Shown: in pieces, positions 10,921 to 18,330 of the stretch
How the letters are laid out: each line of letters begins with the position of its first letter
How positions within the stretch are numbered: position 1 is the stretch's first letter
Assembly (NCBI GenBank): GCA_013140455.1
Contig: JABFSU010000037.1
Coordinates: 1 to 64,000 of the forward strand
Origin: Nitrospira sp.
GTDB taxonomy: Bacteria > Nitrospirota > Nitrospiria > Nitrospirales > Nitrospiraceae
Length of the DNA: 64,000 nt
Reading direction: 5' to 3'
The notes under the pieces: generated by a model
Seen by the model: only the letters and a program-made list of their open reading frames with translations
Told to the model about the DNA's origin: nothing
Databases searched by the model: none
Translations under genes and position numbers: made by a program

Positions 10921-10987
10921 TTCGGGTGTGGCGGCCTCCTCGCCCGGACCCACTGGAGCGCAGACTCTCTCCACTGAGTCTCCGCTC
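10921..10987 (+). promoter_or_regulatory. Structured leader before the MerP-like gene
   Basis: The 255-bp gap from 10780 to 11034 has no gene. It carries GGCGGCCTCCT (10930-10940) enclosed by a small stem (TTCGGG with CCCGGA). A stronger hairpin follows at 10956-10987: 12-nt arms starting GAGCGCAGACTC with one mismatch and an 8-nt loop. The same core plus hairpin recurs before the gene at 23174. It may be an attenuator or a terminator; no T-run is seen. Confidence 0.4.
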
Positions 10988-11034
10988 CGGCCTTTGGGTG
11001 GATATCTGTGGATTAACCAAGAGGAGAGGGAGCT

Positions 11035-11403
11035 ATGAAGCTTGGTCTCATGGGGATTGGATTGGCGATGTGGCTGAGTCTGTGTACGCCGGTTCAGGCG
11101 GATGAGGGCTCTCAGGCGGCGACCGTGCCGGAGCAGAAAGATGCCGCTGCCGGTCAGGTCATTGTTCAGATCGGCGGACGATTCTGCGAATACCATCGCG
11201 ATGAGGTCGAAGGGGCGCTGCGGCGCTTTCCTACGGTGCAGTCCGTGGAGTTCTTGAACGATCACGGTACGGTGTTGGTGCGCTATCAGCCCGACGGAGT
11301 TCCGCCGATGCAATTGGCGGCGTCGGTTGAGCAGGCGCTTGCGTCGGGAATCGGCTGCAAAGCTTGGGTAGATCGCGGCGGTTCAGGGCAAGCTAAATCA
11401 TAA
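11035..11403 (+). CDS. MerP/HMA-like periplasmic protein with a C-x-x-H site
   Basis: This is a 122-residue exported protein (signal peptide about residues 1-22, ending VQADE). Residues 41-115 have the ferredoxin-like beta-alpha-beta-beta-alpha-beta pattern of heavy-metal-associated domains: QVIVQIGGRFCEYHRDEVEGA, then VQSVEFLNDHGTVLVRYQP, then LAASVEQALASGIGCKAWV. The usual GMTCxxC metal loop is replaced by GGRFCEYH, giving Cys51 and His54, with a further Cys near the end. This is a distant HMA-like assignment from pattern only. It follows small protein copy 4 and starts 11 bp before the cytochrome P460 gene, so the two are probably cotranscribed. A strong ribosome-binding site (gagaggga) is present. 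Confidence 0.6.
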   Translation: MKLGLMGIGLAMWLSLCTPVQADEGSQAATVPEQKDAAAGQVIVQIGGRFCEYHRDEVEGALRRFPTVQSVEFLNDHGTVLVRYQPDGVPPMQLAASVEQALASGIGCKAWVDRGGSGQAKS

Positions 11404-11414
11404 GGAGGCTGAGG

Positions 11415-11963
11415 ATGAAAAAGTGCGGACTCATGCTGGCGGCGGTGTGCATGCTGTGGGGATGCAGCGAAATGGGGACGGCCCCGGCGGCGAAGGCGCC
11501 GGCGAAGCCGAAAGATGGCGAATTGGCGTATCCGGCGGACTATAGAACCTGGCCGAAGTTTCTCTCTGAAGTGCAGCGGCCGGATGCGAAACAGATACGG
11601 GAGCTCGTCGTGAACCAGGCCGGTGCGCGAACAAGCCAGGGACAGATGTTTCCCAGCGGCACCGTGATGGTGATGGAACTATATAAGGCAAAGATGAACG
11701 GGGAGGTGCCGGAGACCGGCGCAGACGGCAAGCTCATCAAGGGCGATCTGGCGAAAGTGTTTGTGATGGCCAAAGGCGATGGCTGGGGGCAGGACGTGCC
11801 GGACAATCTGAAAAACGGGAATTGGGTCTTCTCCGCCTTCGGTCCGGACGGCAAAGCGCTGGCCGAAGATTTCACGAAGTGCCGCGCCTGCCACGCGCCG
11901 CTGGCGGCAAAAGATTTTGTGCATCGCTATGACGAGTATTTCGACAAGCGGATAGCGCGCTAA
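11415..11963 (+). CDS. Cytochrome P460-family lipoprotein with CxxCH heme site
   Basis: This 182-residue protein has a lipobox (MLWGC, lipidated Cys17), so it is membrane-anchored in the periplasm. The P460 pattern is clear: YRTWPKFLSEVQRPD, MFPSGTVMVMELY, LAKVFVMAKGDGW, WVFSAFGPDGK, and a C-terminal heme-attachment motif CRACH (Cys156, Cys159, His160) followed by an amphipathic tail. P460/c'-beta cytochromes bind c-type heme near the C-terminus and are linked to NO or hydroxylamine chemistry in nitrifiers; whether this one is catalytic is unknown. It is probably cotranscribed with the MerP-like gene. Two heme-less relatives lie at 12527 and 23574. Confidence 0.82.
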   Translation: MKKCGLMLAAVCMLWGCSEMGTAPAAKAPAKPKDGELAYPADYRTWPKFLSEVQRPDAKQIRELVVNQAGARTSQGQMFPSGTVMVMELYKAKMNGEVPETGADGKLIKGDLAKVFVMAKGDGWGQDVPDNLKNGNWVFSAFGPDGKALAEDFTKCRACHAPLAAKDFVHRYDEYFDKRIAR

Positions 11964-12027
11964 CTGAGTAATGATGTGGGGCGTTGGGATCTGCGGGTGG
12001 ACTGACCTCCTGACGCAGATCTCACCA

Positions 12028-12054
12028 GGGGGAGCGCGGGTTGGGCGCTCCCCC
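12028..12054 (+). terminator. Hairpin after the cytochrome P460 gene
   Basis: A perfect 10-bp inverted repeat, GGGGGAGCGC and GCGCTCCCCC, with a 7-nt loop, lies 64 bp after the P460 stop and 29 bp before the next gene. No T-run is present. It probably ends the small protein/MerP-like/P460 transcript. Confidence 0.55.
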
Positions 12055-12082
12055 GCCACACCGTTACCCGTTCGGGGAGAGA

Positions 12083-12340
12083 ATGATGGAACCGCCGTTG
12101 TTGCGTGTTCAAGAGGCGGCCGCGCTGCTCAGAGTCAGTAAGTGGACGATCTATCGATGGATCGAGGAGGGCCGCTTGCGCGCGACGAAGATCGGTCGTG
12201 GGAGCCTGCGAATCTTTCGCGCGTCGTTGAACGGACTTATCGAAGGCCAGCGTACCGATCAGGTGAGTCAGGAAGCGGATGGGCGAGGCAAGGTGGTTCA
12301 CGTGCGATCGAGTCTCCGTGCGAGCAAGAGGCGAGGATGA
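12083..12340 (+). CDS. Excisionase-family helix-turn-helix protein, copy 2
   Basis: This 85-residue paralogue of the protein at 4095 has LLRVQEAAALLRVSKWTIYRWIEEGRLRATKIGRGSLRIF, the same HTH_17 domain. I chose ATG 12083 (or 12086), preceded by ggggagaga, over an upstream ATG because homology begins there. The tail (VSQEADGRGKVVHVRSSLRASKRRG) is basic and differs from copy 1. Two nearly identical short DNA-binding proteins inside one uptake island, with no recombinase, suggest local regulators; the target is not known. It is followed by two direct copies of a strong hairpin. Confidence 0.78.
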   Translation: MMEPPLLRVQEAAALLRVSKWTIYRWIEEGRLRATKIGRGSLRIFRASLNGLIEGQRTDQVSQEADGRGKVVHVRSSLRASKRRG

Positions 12341-12387
12341 ATCGGAAACGGGTCTGGCGGTTGTGCACCCTTCTTCCAGACCTGCCC

Positions 12388-12497
12388 GGGGACTCGGAGG
12401 TGGCCTCCCTCCGAGTCCCCGGCCCTTCGGGGGAACAAAAGAGGCGGTGCGCTCTCGCCTGTACGGGAACTCGGAGGTGAATTCCTCCCAAGTCCCC
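12388..12497 (+). repeat. Two tandem related hairpins
   Basis: Two hairpins of one type lie between the HTH gene and the heme-less P460-like gene. The first has perfect 13-nt arms (GGGGACTCGGAGG at 12388-12400, CCTCCGAGTCCCC at 12408-12420). The second is at 12465-12477 and 12484-12497 with one mismatch or bulge. Both are followed by GGCCCTTCG. They may be terminators or attenuators; the duplication is clear on sight. Confidence 0.5.
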
Positions 12498-12526
12498 GGC
12501 CCTTCGTGGAAAGGATGAGGTGATCC

Positions 12527-13033
12527 ATGCTCGGCAGTCTCGAAATGACCCGTGACGCGTTCGTCAGCGCCGTGACACGGAAAGATCCCGGCGACTACGC
12601 GCTTAACGTGGTCGTCGTCCGGCTTCTGGCGATTGCGCTGACGGTGTCTCGTTGGCGGACGAATCCGGCGCAGGTGCAGGGCATGTCCGTGCCGAAGCAC
12701 TACCGGACGTGGCCGCTGATCGAGTCCGAGGTGGATGTATCCGGGGTTTCCCGATATCTGAGATTTGCCGTCTGTCCGAAGGCGGCATCGGTGCCCGACG
12801 AGGACACGTTCCCGGTCGGGACGACACTGGTGGTGGAAACCTTCTCGTCCGCCCCTGTGACTGGGGGACAATTGCGATCGGTCTTTGTCATGGAAAAAGT
12901 GTCGAGCCTGGATCACCAGGGCATGGGGCGCCGTTCGCGTGAAGGATGGGCCTATGCGACCTACGATGCGGTCGGCCGGGTGGTGGCGAGCGATGCCTTG
13001 GATTGCGGCATCTGCCGATTGCCGGTGATGTGA
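12527..13033 (+). CDS. Heme-less cytochrome P460-like protein, copy 1
   Basis: This 168-residue protein matches the P460 pattern of the gene at 11415: HYRTWPLIESEVD, FPVGTTLVVETF, LRSVFVMEKV, GWAYATYDAVGRVVAS. Its C-terminus reads CGICRLPVM: the Cys pair (160, 163) is kept, but the heme-ligating His is Arg164 and the chain stops four residues later. It therefore cannot form a normal CxxCH c-heme site. The N-terminus is not a clear signal peptide; a weak hydrophobic stretch (NVVVVRLLAIALTV) contains an Arg. A paralogue with the same CGICRLP ending lies at 23574, so the change is inherited rather than random decay. Function is unknown; the CxxC could bind metal or act in redox. The ribosome-binding site gaggtg is good. 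Confidence 0.72.
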   Translation: MLGSLEMTRDAFVSAVTRKDPGDYALNVVVVRLLAIALTVSRWRTNPAQVQGMSVPKHYRTWPLIESEVDVSGVSRYLRFAVCPKAASVPDEDTFPVGTTLVVETFSSAPVTGGQLRSVFVMEKVSSLDHQGMGRRSREGWAYATYDAVGRVVASDALDCGICRLPVM

Positions 13034-13119
13034 AGAGACCCAAGGCGGACACGTGTTCATGCCTGTGGGCGGGACTCACAGGGGTTGGACTGCGCTGACC
13101 ACGCAGAGAGTCCTGCATA

Positions 13120-13151
13120 GAGAGGGGCGCATGCCCATGCGCTTCCCTCTC
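13120..13151 (+). terminator. Hairpin between the P460-like gene and the next cassette
   Basis: Arms GAGAGGG and GCGCATG pair with CATGCGC and CCCTCTC, with a 2-nt bulge and a 2-nt loop. It lies 86 bp after the P460-like stop and 28 bp before the next 30-bp element, the expected place for a terminator separating two transcripts. Confidence 0.5.
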
Positions 13152-13179
13152 CCTGCCTCAATGAAGGTAGATCTGCCGC

Positions 13180-13209
13180 TGTAGCATCCATGAGCATTGA
13201 TCGGTAGAC
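13180..13209 (+). promoter_or_regulatory. 30-bp bipartite island element, copy 3
   Basis: TGTAGCA-N17-GTAGAC, 30 nt, ending 61 bp before the GTG start of small protein copy 5. Inner positions CATGAGCATT resemble the consensus CGTGAGCAG. Confidence 0.6.
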
Positions 13210-13270
13210 GGACTTTCCAGAACTCCGTACAGTTCGCCCCCTTTTCTCCACGTGATATGAAAGCGGTGGT

Positions 13271-13591
13271 GTGATTAGAACGATGTATTCGACAGGTGCG
13301 ACGCTGCTGTGCCTGCTGTATCTGCTGCTGGCGGGACAGGTCGCCGTCTGTTCGCACGAGTCGTTGCTCCAGCAGGAGTCGGATCACGGTTCCGGCGAGA
13401 GCGATGAGCCTGAACTGTTCTGCGGAGGAGACTGCCAGAACAGCTCGTCGGTGGCGATCGTCTCGTCGCCCCCTGCGAGCGCTTTCTTCCCACTGGTCAT
13501 TGGATTGGCCATGGTCGCCGGCATCCCGGTTTGGTTTATTCAGTTGCCCCTGGCCTCCTCGCGGGCGCCGCCTTTCGCCGACCTCGCGTAA
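13271..13591 (+). CDS. Small exported His/Cys protein, CAW-RAPP family copy 5 (diverged)
   Basis: This is a 106-residue protein starting at GTG 13271 (or ATG 13283). Its hydrophobic N-terminus ends AVCSHES, the middle is acidic with two His (QESDHGSGESDEPELFCGGDCQNSS), and a second hydrophobic helix (FFPLVIGLAMVAGIPVWFI) leads to the terminal SSRAPPFADLA. The family CAWxC is here FCGGDC, keeping the C-x3-C spacing. This copy is the most acidic and least His-rich. It lies 43 bp upstream of a TonB receptor and is driven by its own 30-bp element, the standard cassette order. Function is unknown. Confidence 0.7.
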   Translation: MIRTMYSTGATLLCLLYLLLAGQVAVCSHESLLQQESDHGSGESDEPELFCGGDCQNSSSVAIVSSPPASAFFPLVIGLAMVAGIPVWFIQLPLASSRAPPFADLA

Positions 13592-13634
13592 TTCCTCTAT
13601 CTCTCTACAACGCTATTCCAAGGAGCATGCAATC

Positions 13635-15890
13635 ATGGCTACGCGATGTGGCTGGCTGAAGTTTTGCCGGTCGGTGGTAACTATTGGTGTCGTCAGTGTG
13701 ATGGGTCCGGGATGGGGATGGTCGGAATCCTGGGCGCAAACGTCGGTTGCACATGGAGAAGAGCCGCCGGTGTTGGAAATGGCTCCCATCCAGGTGGAAG
13801 GCCAACGAATTGAGAACGTGGAGTCGGTCAAGAAGGAGATGGCCAGGCGGCCGGGCAGCAATATCCTCATCGAGGAGAAACAGATTACAGAGTCACGGGC
13901 GATGAACCTCAATGACGTCTTGCAATTCGCGCCCGGCGTGCGTTTCCAGTCACGCTTCGGCGCGGACGAGGGGCAGTTCCAAATCCGCGGCACCTCGCTG
14001 CGCAATAATTATCATCACCGCGGCATCAACATTCTCATTAACGGCATTTTCTTCGGGGACGCAGATGGGTTCTCCGACTTCGAGTCCATCGATCTGCTGG
14101 CCTATGAGCGCATCGAAGTCTATAAGGGCGCGAATGCGTTGCGGTATGGGGCTAATACGATCGGGGGAGCGATCAACTTTGTGCCCCGCACCGGCTACAG
14201 CGCCTCCATTCTTCAGATGCGCATGCTCGCGGGAAGTTTCGGCATGGTCAGCGGCCAGGTCTCCAGCGGAAAAGTCACGGAGCCTTTCAAGATCGGTGAC
14301 ATGAACGCCACCGCTGACTACTACATCAGCGTCTCCGGTAACCGGCAGGATGGCTTTCAGGACCACAGTCAGCAGGCCAGAGAGCGCATCAATGCCAACG
14401 TGGGTTTGCAACTCGGTACCCATCAGGAAATTCGCGCGTACTTTCTCCAATCGGTCGTGTCCGAAGCCATTCCCGGCGCGCTGACCAACCAGCAATTGTC
14501 TCAAAACCGGAGGCAGGCCGGTGGACAAACGCCTTTTGCGGTGCCGGGATTTTTCGCCTGCGTGACAAACAACCAGACCTGCCAATGGGGGCGCTATTAC
14601 AATCAGCAGCGGCTCGGCATTGCCTATCATAATGAATTTGCCGTCAATCAATTCGTCGAGATTATCCCCTACGTGTCGAATCAGTATGTCGATCATCCGA
14701 TCTTTCGGACGCTTCGGCAGAGCACGCAGAACGTGGGCGGCGAAATCCGTTATGTGAATACCAATCAGTTGTTCGGTATGAACCACTCGTTCACGGCCGG
14801 CCTTCAGCCGCGCTATGGAAACCAGAAGCAAACCAGGCATGTGAACATCAACGGAAGCATCGGCGCCCTGGCCCAGGAATATCGGGCCAAATCCACCTAT
14901 ATTGGGGCGTATGCTGAGGATGCGCTCGATGCGACGAAGGACTTGACGCTTGTGGTCGGTGGCCGGTGGGATCACAGTACGCGGGAGGCCACGATTCAGA
15001 ACTACGGGCCAGCGGGCAATCCGTTCGATCCGACGATCGCGTCCACGCCGACCACGGCGCAACGGCCGCTGCGGCATTTCGATGCGCTCAATCCGAAGCT
15101 CGGATTCGTCTATCGCACGACGCCGACCTCGCAGATGTACTTCAATGCCAGCCGATCATATGAAGCGCCGCTTAATGTCGAACTGCTCTCCTCAGTCAAT
15201 GCCAACGGAAGCGCCAATACCGGGTTTCTCGATCTCGATGCGCAACGCGCCTGGCAGTTTGAGTTGGGGCACAGGGGGACCTCTGCGGACAAACGCTACT
15301 CCTGGGATGTGACGGTCTACGATTTAGAAATGCAGAAAGAATTGCTGGCGTCGGTCATCAACAATCAAGACACCTTTCAGAATGCCGGAGGCACCCGCCA
15401 CACCGGCGTCGAAGCCGGCGGGGCCATGGTGCTGACGAAGGGCTTGTTCGCGCAAAGCGGCGGCAAGGAGGATAGTCTCCAAACGCGAGTTGCCTACACC
15501 TGGTCGCGCTTCAAGTTCACGGACGATGTGTATGGCGCCGGGACGCTCATTGCGAAAGACGGGAACACGGTGGCGGGCGCGCCTGAGCACAATCTGAATC
15601 TCGAAGTCCGCTACGATCATCCCGCCGGTTGGTGGGTGGCGCCGAACGTGGAATGGTCGCTGTCGGGCTTCTATGTGGACTACTTGAATACGGTGAAGAA
15701 CCCGTCCTATTTCGTGCTCAATATGAAGTCCGGCTGGAATATCACGGACCGGCTCACGCTCTATGCGGAAGGACGCAACCTGACTAACGCAACCTATGCC
15801 GGATCGGTCGTCGTGAACGACTCGATCAACCGGTTTGCCAATCCTGCGCAAGGCATCAGCGCCTATGGGGGCATCGAATACAAGTTCTGA
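13635..15890 (+). CDS. TonB-dependent outer-membrane receptor 2 (FecA-like)
   Basis: This is a 751-residue receptor from ATG 13635 (aaggag upstream); the longer frame upstream overlaps the small gene and is not used. The signal peptide ends SWAQTS. The plug includes MNLNDVLQFAPGVRFQSRF, RGTSLRNNYHHRGINIL and YERIEVYKGANALRYGANTIGG. The barrel ends GISAYGGIEYKF. The plug resembles the FecA/YncD branch rather than the siderophore group of receptors 3-5. A His pair in the plug (NNYHHRG) is notable. There is no STN domain. It is followed by a secreted His-rich amidohydrolase and exbBD, which probably form one cluster with it. Confidence 0.92.
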   Translation: MATRCGWLKFCRSVVTIGVVSVMGPGWGWSESWAQTSVAHGEEPPVLEMAPIQVEGQRIENVESVKKEMARRPGSNILIEEKQITESRAMNLNDVLQFAPGVRFQSRFGADEGQFQIRGTSLRNNYHHRGINILINGIFFGDADGFSDFESIDLLAYERIEVYKGANALRYGANTIGGAINFVPRTGYSASILQMRMLAGSFGMVSGQVSSGKVTEPFKIGDMNATADYYISVSGNRQDGFQDHSQQARERINANVGLQLGTHQEIRAYFLQSVVSEAIPGALTNQQLSQNRRQAGGQTPFAVPGFFACVTNNQTCQWGRYYNQQRLGIAYHNEFAVNQFVEIIPYVSNQYVDHPIFRTLRQSTQNVGGEIRYVNTNQLFGMNHSFTAGLQPRYGNQKQTRHVNINGSIGALAQEYRAKSTYIGAYAEDALDATKDLTLVVGGRWDHSTREATIQNYGPAGNPFDPTIASTPTTAQRPLRHFDALNPKLGFVYRTTPTSQMYFNASRSYEAPLNVELLSSVNANGSANTGFLDLDAQRAWQFELGHRGTSADKRYSWDVTVYDLEMQKELLASVINNQDTFQNAGGTRHTGVEAGGAMVLTKGLFAQSGGKEDSLQTRVAYTWSRFKFTDDVYGAGTLIAKDGNTVAGAPEHNLNLEVRYDHPAGWWVAPNVEWSLSGFYVDYLNTVKNPSYFVLNMKSGWNITDRLTLYAEGRNLTNATYAGSVVVNDSINRFANPAQGISAYGGIEYKF

Positions 15891-15898
15891 TCGAAGCG

Positions 15899-15940
15899 AG
15901 CGGCGGCGGTTGCCGCCGCTTGTTGCCACTGACAGTGGCA
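15899..15940 (+). promoter_or_regulatory. Hairpin and 17-bp palindrome upstream of the amidohydrolase
   Basis: An 8-bp stem (AGCGGCGG with CCGCCGCT, 15899-15920) is followed by the palindrome TGCCACTG-A-CAGTGGCA (15924-15940), directly before the ribosome-binding site of the amidohydrolase gene. The palindrome has no room for a loop, so it looks more like a protein-binding dyad than an RNA hairpin. The first stem could be a terminator for the receptor gene. Confidence 0.4.
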
Positions 15941-15949
15941 GAGGAGGAT

Positions 15950-17425
15950 GTGTTGTCTAGCTGGATCGATGGTTTAAGCAAGATGCGAGCGAGCCGCTGG
16001 AGAGACCGCAGCGTTATTGCTGCTCTCAGTATGGTTCTGAGAGGAGCGGGAGTCGTGGCGGCGCTCCTCATGATGCTCTGTCCCATTGCATCCGGGCAGG
16101 GGAGGTCTGGCGGCGAAGCGGCCGGCGGATCTTTGTTGAAGCACTACGAGTTGGTCAACGGGCGATGGTTCGATGGGCGTGAGTTTCAGGATGCCACGTT
16201 CTATACGATCGACGGCCGACTGACGAAAACAAAACCCGCCGTCGTGGATGAACGGATCGATCTGAAGGGCGGCTTCGTCGTTCCGCCGTTCGGCGAAGCC
16301 CACAATCACAACGTCGAAGGGCCGTGGAATCTGGACGCGGTCGTGGCGCGCTACCTCCACGACGGAGTGTTTTACGTGAAGAATCCCAACAGCATTCGGG
16401 AATTCACGGCGCAAATTGCGCCGCGCATCAATAGGCCGGCCGGCATCGAAGTGGTCTTTGCGAATGCCGGCTTGACCTCTTCCGGCGGGCACCCGGTTCC
16501 GTTGTATGAACACGTGCTGCGGGAGTCCCGATATCGGGCTGTCATCGGTGAGGTGCCGGCCGGCTGGTTCAATGACCGGGGCTATGTTGTGATCGATCGT
16601 GAAGCAGATATTCAAAATAAGTGGAGCCGTATTGTCGCGGGCAAGCCGGACTTGCTCAAAATCTATCTCGTTCATTCGGAAGAAATCGAGCGTCATCGTG
16701 ACGCGGGTGGGTCTCATGTCCGGAAGGGACTCGATCCTGGGCTAGTTCCGGGGATTGTGGCACAAGCCCATCGTGCAGGGTTACGAGTGTCGGCGCATGT
16801 CGAAACGGCCGCAGATTTTCGGCTGGCTTTGTCGGCGGGTGTCGATGAAATGGCGCATGTGCCGGGGTGGTTCCTGGAGCCGACCGACCAGGATTTAGGC
16901 ATGATGCTGACCGAAGAGGACGCGCGTCTCGCGGCCAAGGCTGGAGTGATCGTGACGACGACTACGGTCGCGATGAAACCGGCTGAGGGCGGGCACGGAC
17001 AGCATGCGCCGCACCACGATGCGCATGGAACTCATAGCCAGGGTGGTCATGCGCTTTCGATGGACTCCACATTGTGGCAGCGGGCGAAAGCCGTGCAGCG
17101 TCACAATATCGGCTTGCTTCATCGCCACGCCGTCAAACTCGCGATCGGCAGCGACCATGCCGAGACGTCGCTGGCCGAAGCGCTGCATCTGCACGAACTC
17201 GGGATCTTCGACAATCTGACCCTGCTCAAGCGGTGGTGCGAGGATACACCACGGTCTATCTTTCCCGATCGGAAGATCGGATCACTCAAAGAAGGATTTG
17301 AGGCGAGCCTTCTTGTTCTGAGAGCCAATCCGCTCGAACGATTCGAGGCGGTCACGAAGATCGATTTTCGAATGAAGCAGGGCCACATTGTTGCGGTGGA
17401 GCAGGGCGAGTCATGGACGCATTAA
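15950..17425 (+). CDS. Secreted His-rich amidohydrolase-family protein
   Basis: This is a metal-dependent amidohydrolase-fold protein of about 491 residues. I take TTG 15950, which sits correctly after agaggagg; ATG 15983 is the alternative and would start the signal peptide directly. A long N-terminal hydrophobic segment (ALSMVLRGAGVVAALLMMLCPIASG) indicates export. Visible metal-site motifs are AHNHN (His118, His120), LRVSAHVETAADF, VDEMAHVPG and AIGSDHAETS. Between the barrel strands lies a His-rich insert, GGHGQHAPHHDAHGTHSQGG, unusual for the family and probably metal-binding. Substrate is unknown. The 3' end overlaps exbB by 13 bp, so it belongs to the TonB energising operon, an odd place for a hydrolase unless it processes an imported metallophore. 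Confidence 0.75.
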   Translation: MLSSWIDGLSKMRASRWRDRSVIAALSMVLRGAGVVAALLMMLCPIASGQGRSGGEAAGGSLLKHYELVNGRWFDGREFQDATFYTIDGRLTKTKPAVVDERIDLKGGFVVPPFGEAHNHNVEGPWNLDAVVARYLHDGVFYVKNPNSIREFTAQIAPRINRPAGIEVVFANAGLTSSGGHPVPLYEHVLRESRYRAVIGEVPAGWFNDRGYVVIDREADIQNKWSRIVAGKPDLLKIYLVHSEEIERHRDAGGSHVRKGLDPGLVPGIVAQAHRAGLRVSAHVETAADFRLALSAGVDEMAHVPGWFLEPTDQDLGMMLTEEDARLAAKAGVIVTTTTVAMKPAEGGHGQHAPHHDAHGTHSQGGHALSMDSTLWQRAKAVQRHNIGLLHRHAVKLAIGSDHAETSLAEALHLHELGIFDNLTLLKRWCEDTPRSIFPDRKIGSLKEGFEASLLVLRANPLERFEAVTKIDFRMKQGHIVAVEQGESWTH

Positions 17426-17838
17426 AAGAGATCGTGGATTACGGGGTGATCGGCCTCTTGTTGGTGCTGGGGTTAGTGGCGTCAGGCGTGGCGATCGAGC
17501 GGTGGAGGTATTTTCAACGCATCAATCCCGCCGAGTTTCAGCATCGCGACACGTTGGAGATGGCGCTCACAAAGCATTTAGTCGTGATCGGGACCATTGC
17601 GGCGAACGCGCCCTACATCGGCCTCCTCGGGACAGTGCTCGGTATCATGCTGACGTTCCACACGATGGGCACATCGGGGGCGCTCGCGGTTTCCACGATC
17701 ATGGTCGGGCTAAGTTTGGCATTGAAGGCCACGGCGGTCGGACTCCTCGTCGCGATTCCCTGTGTCGTCATGAACAACGTGTTGCGCCGTCGCGTGAGTG
17801 AACTGCTCACCCTGCATCAGGCGCAACATGGATCGTGA
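17413..17838 (+). CDS. exbB: ExbB/TolQ-type proton channel subunit (short form)
   Basis: ExbB forms the inner-membrane proton channel that powers TonB. The product is 141 residues with three hydrophobic segments: GVIGLLLVLGLVASGVAI, then the conserved APYIGLLGTVLGIMLTFHTMG, then ALKATAVGLLVAIPCVVMNNVL. It is much shorter than the E. coli protein (about 240) but matches the short ExbB of the TonB-system energiser type. ATG 17413 lies inside the end of the amidohydrolase gene, and its stop overlaps the exbD start by 11 bp, so translation is probably coupled across all three. It is the only exbB in the window. Confidence 0.88.
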   Translation: MDALKEIVDYGVIGLLLVLGLVASGVAIERWRYFQRINPAEFQHRDTLEMALTKHLVVIGTIAANAPYIGLLGTVLGIMLTFHTMGTSGALAVSTIMVGLSLALKATAVGLLVAIPCVVMNNVLRRRVSELLTLHQAQHGS

Positions 17839-18202
17839 ACTCAATAACATCAACGTGATTCCATTGGTCGACGTAATGCTGGTCCTGCTCGTGATCGTAT
17901 TGACCACGGCGACGTTTGTGACGACCGGGCAGGTGCCGGTCGAGTTGGCCAAAGCGGCGACCGCCGGCAACCGGCCGGATAAGCCGCTCATCGTGACGGT
18001 GACGGCGGAGGGGGAGTTGTTTGTGGCGGATCGCCTGGTGGCTGATGCGCAACTCGATGCGATGCTCCTGTCCTATCCTCGCGAGTCGCAGGTCCTGGTA
18101 CGGGCCGACAAAGTGACGCGATTGGAGCGGTTTGTCTCGATCGTCGATCGCATCCGCGGCTTGGGCTTCCGGCAGGTGAGCCTGGAAGTGATTCGCGCGT
18201 GA
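17828..18202 (+). CDS. exbD: ExbD/TolR-type subunit
   Basis: ExbD is the single-span partner of ExbB. The product is 124 residues: MDRELNNINVIPLVDVMLVLL carries the membrane segment with the essential Asp (Asp15), followed by a periplasmic domain (KPLIVTVTAEGELFVADRLV, then VLVRADKVTRLERFVSIVDRI) typical of the family. The start overlaps the exbB end. A second exbD, almost identical at the 5' end but frameshifted, lies at 25801. Together with tonB at 4486 this is the only complete energising set here. The next 30-bp element starts 31 bp after the stop. Confidence 0.9.
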   Translation: MDRELNNINVIPLVDVMLVLLVIVLTTATFVTTGQVPVELAKAATAGNRPDKPLIVTVTAEGELFVADRLVADAQLDAMLLSYPRESQVLVRADKVTRLERFVSIVDRIRGLGFRQVSLEVIRA

Positions 18203-18233
18203 ATCACGAGCCGCTCCGTCTCTCTGTGCACGG

Positions 18234-18263
18234 TGTAGCATCCGTGAGCGGATGTCTGTAGAC
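18234..18263 (+). promoter_or_regulatory. 30-bp bipartite island element, copy 4
   Basis: TGTAGCA-N17-GTAGAC, 30 nt, just after exbD and 67 bp before ATG 18331 (25 bp before GTG 18289). Inner sequence CATCC and GGATG could pair, but this pairing is absent in most other copies. Confidence 0.6.
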
Positions 18264-18330
18264 CTAGAGGGAAGCATGGGCTAGAAACGTGTGGCCCGTG
18301 CTCCCACGTCTTGTGGATCGAGTCCCGGAT

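Noticed and set aside
4095-12340. The HTH pair as evidence of an integrated prophage or integrative element
   Set aside because: No integrase, attachment-site repeat, tRNA or phage gene is seen in the island.
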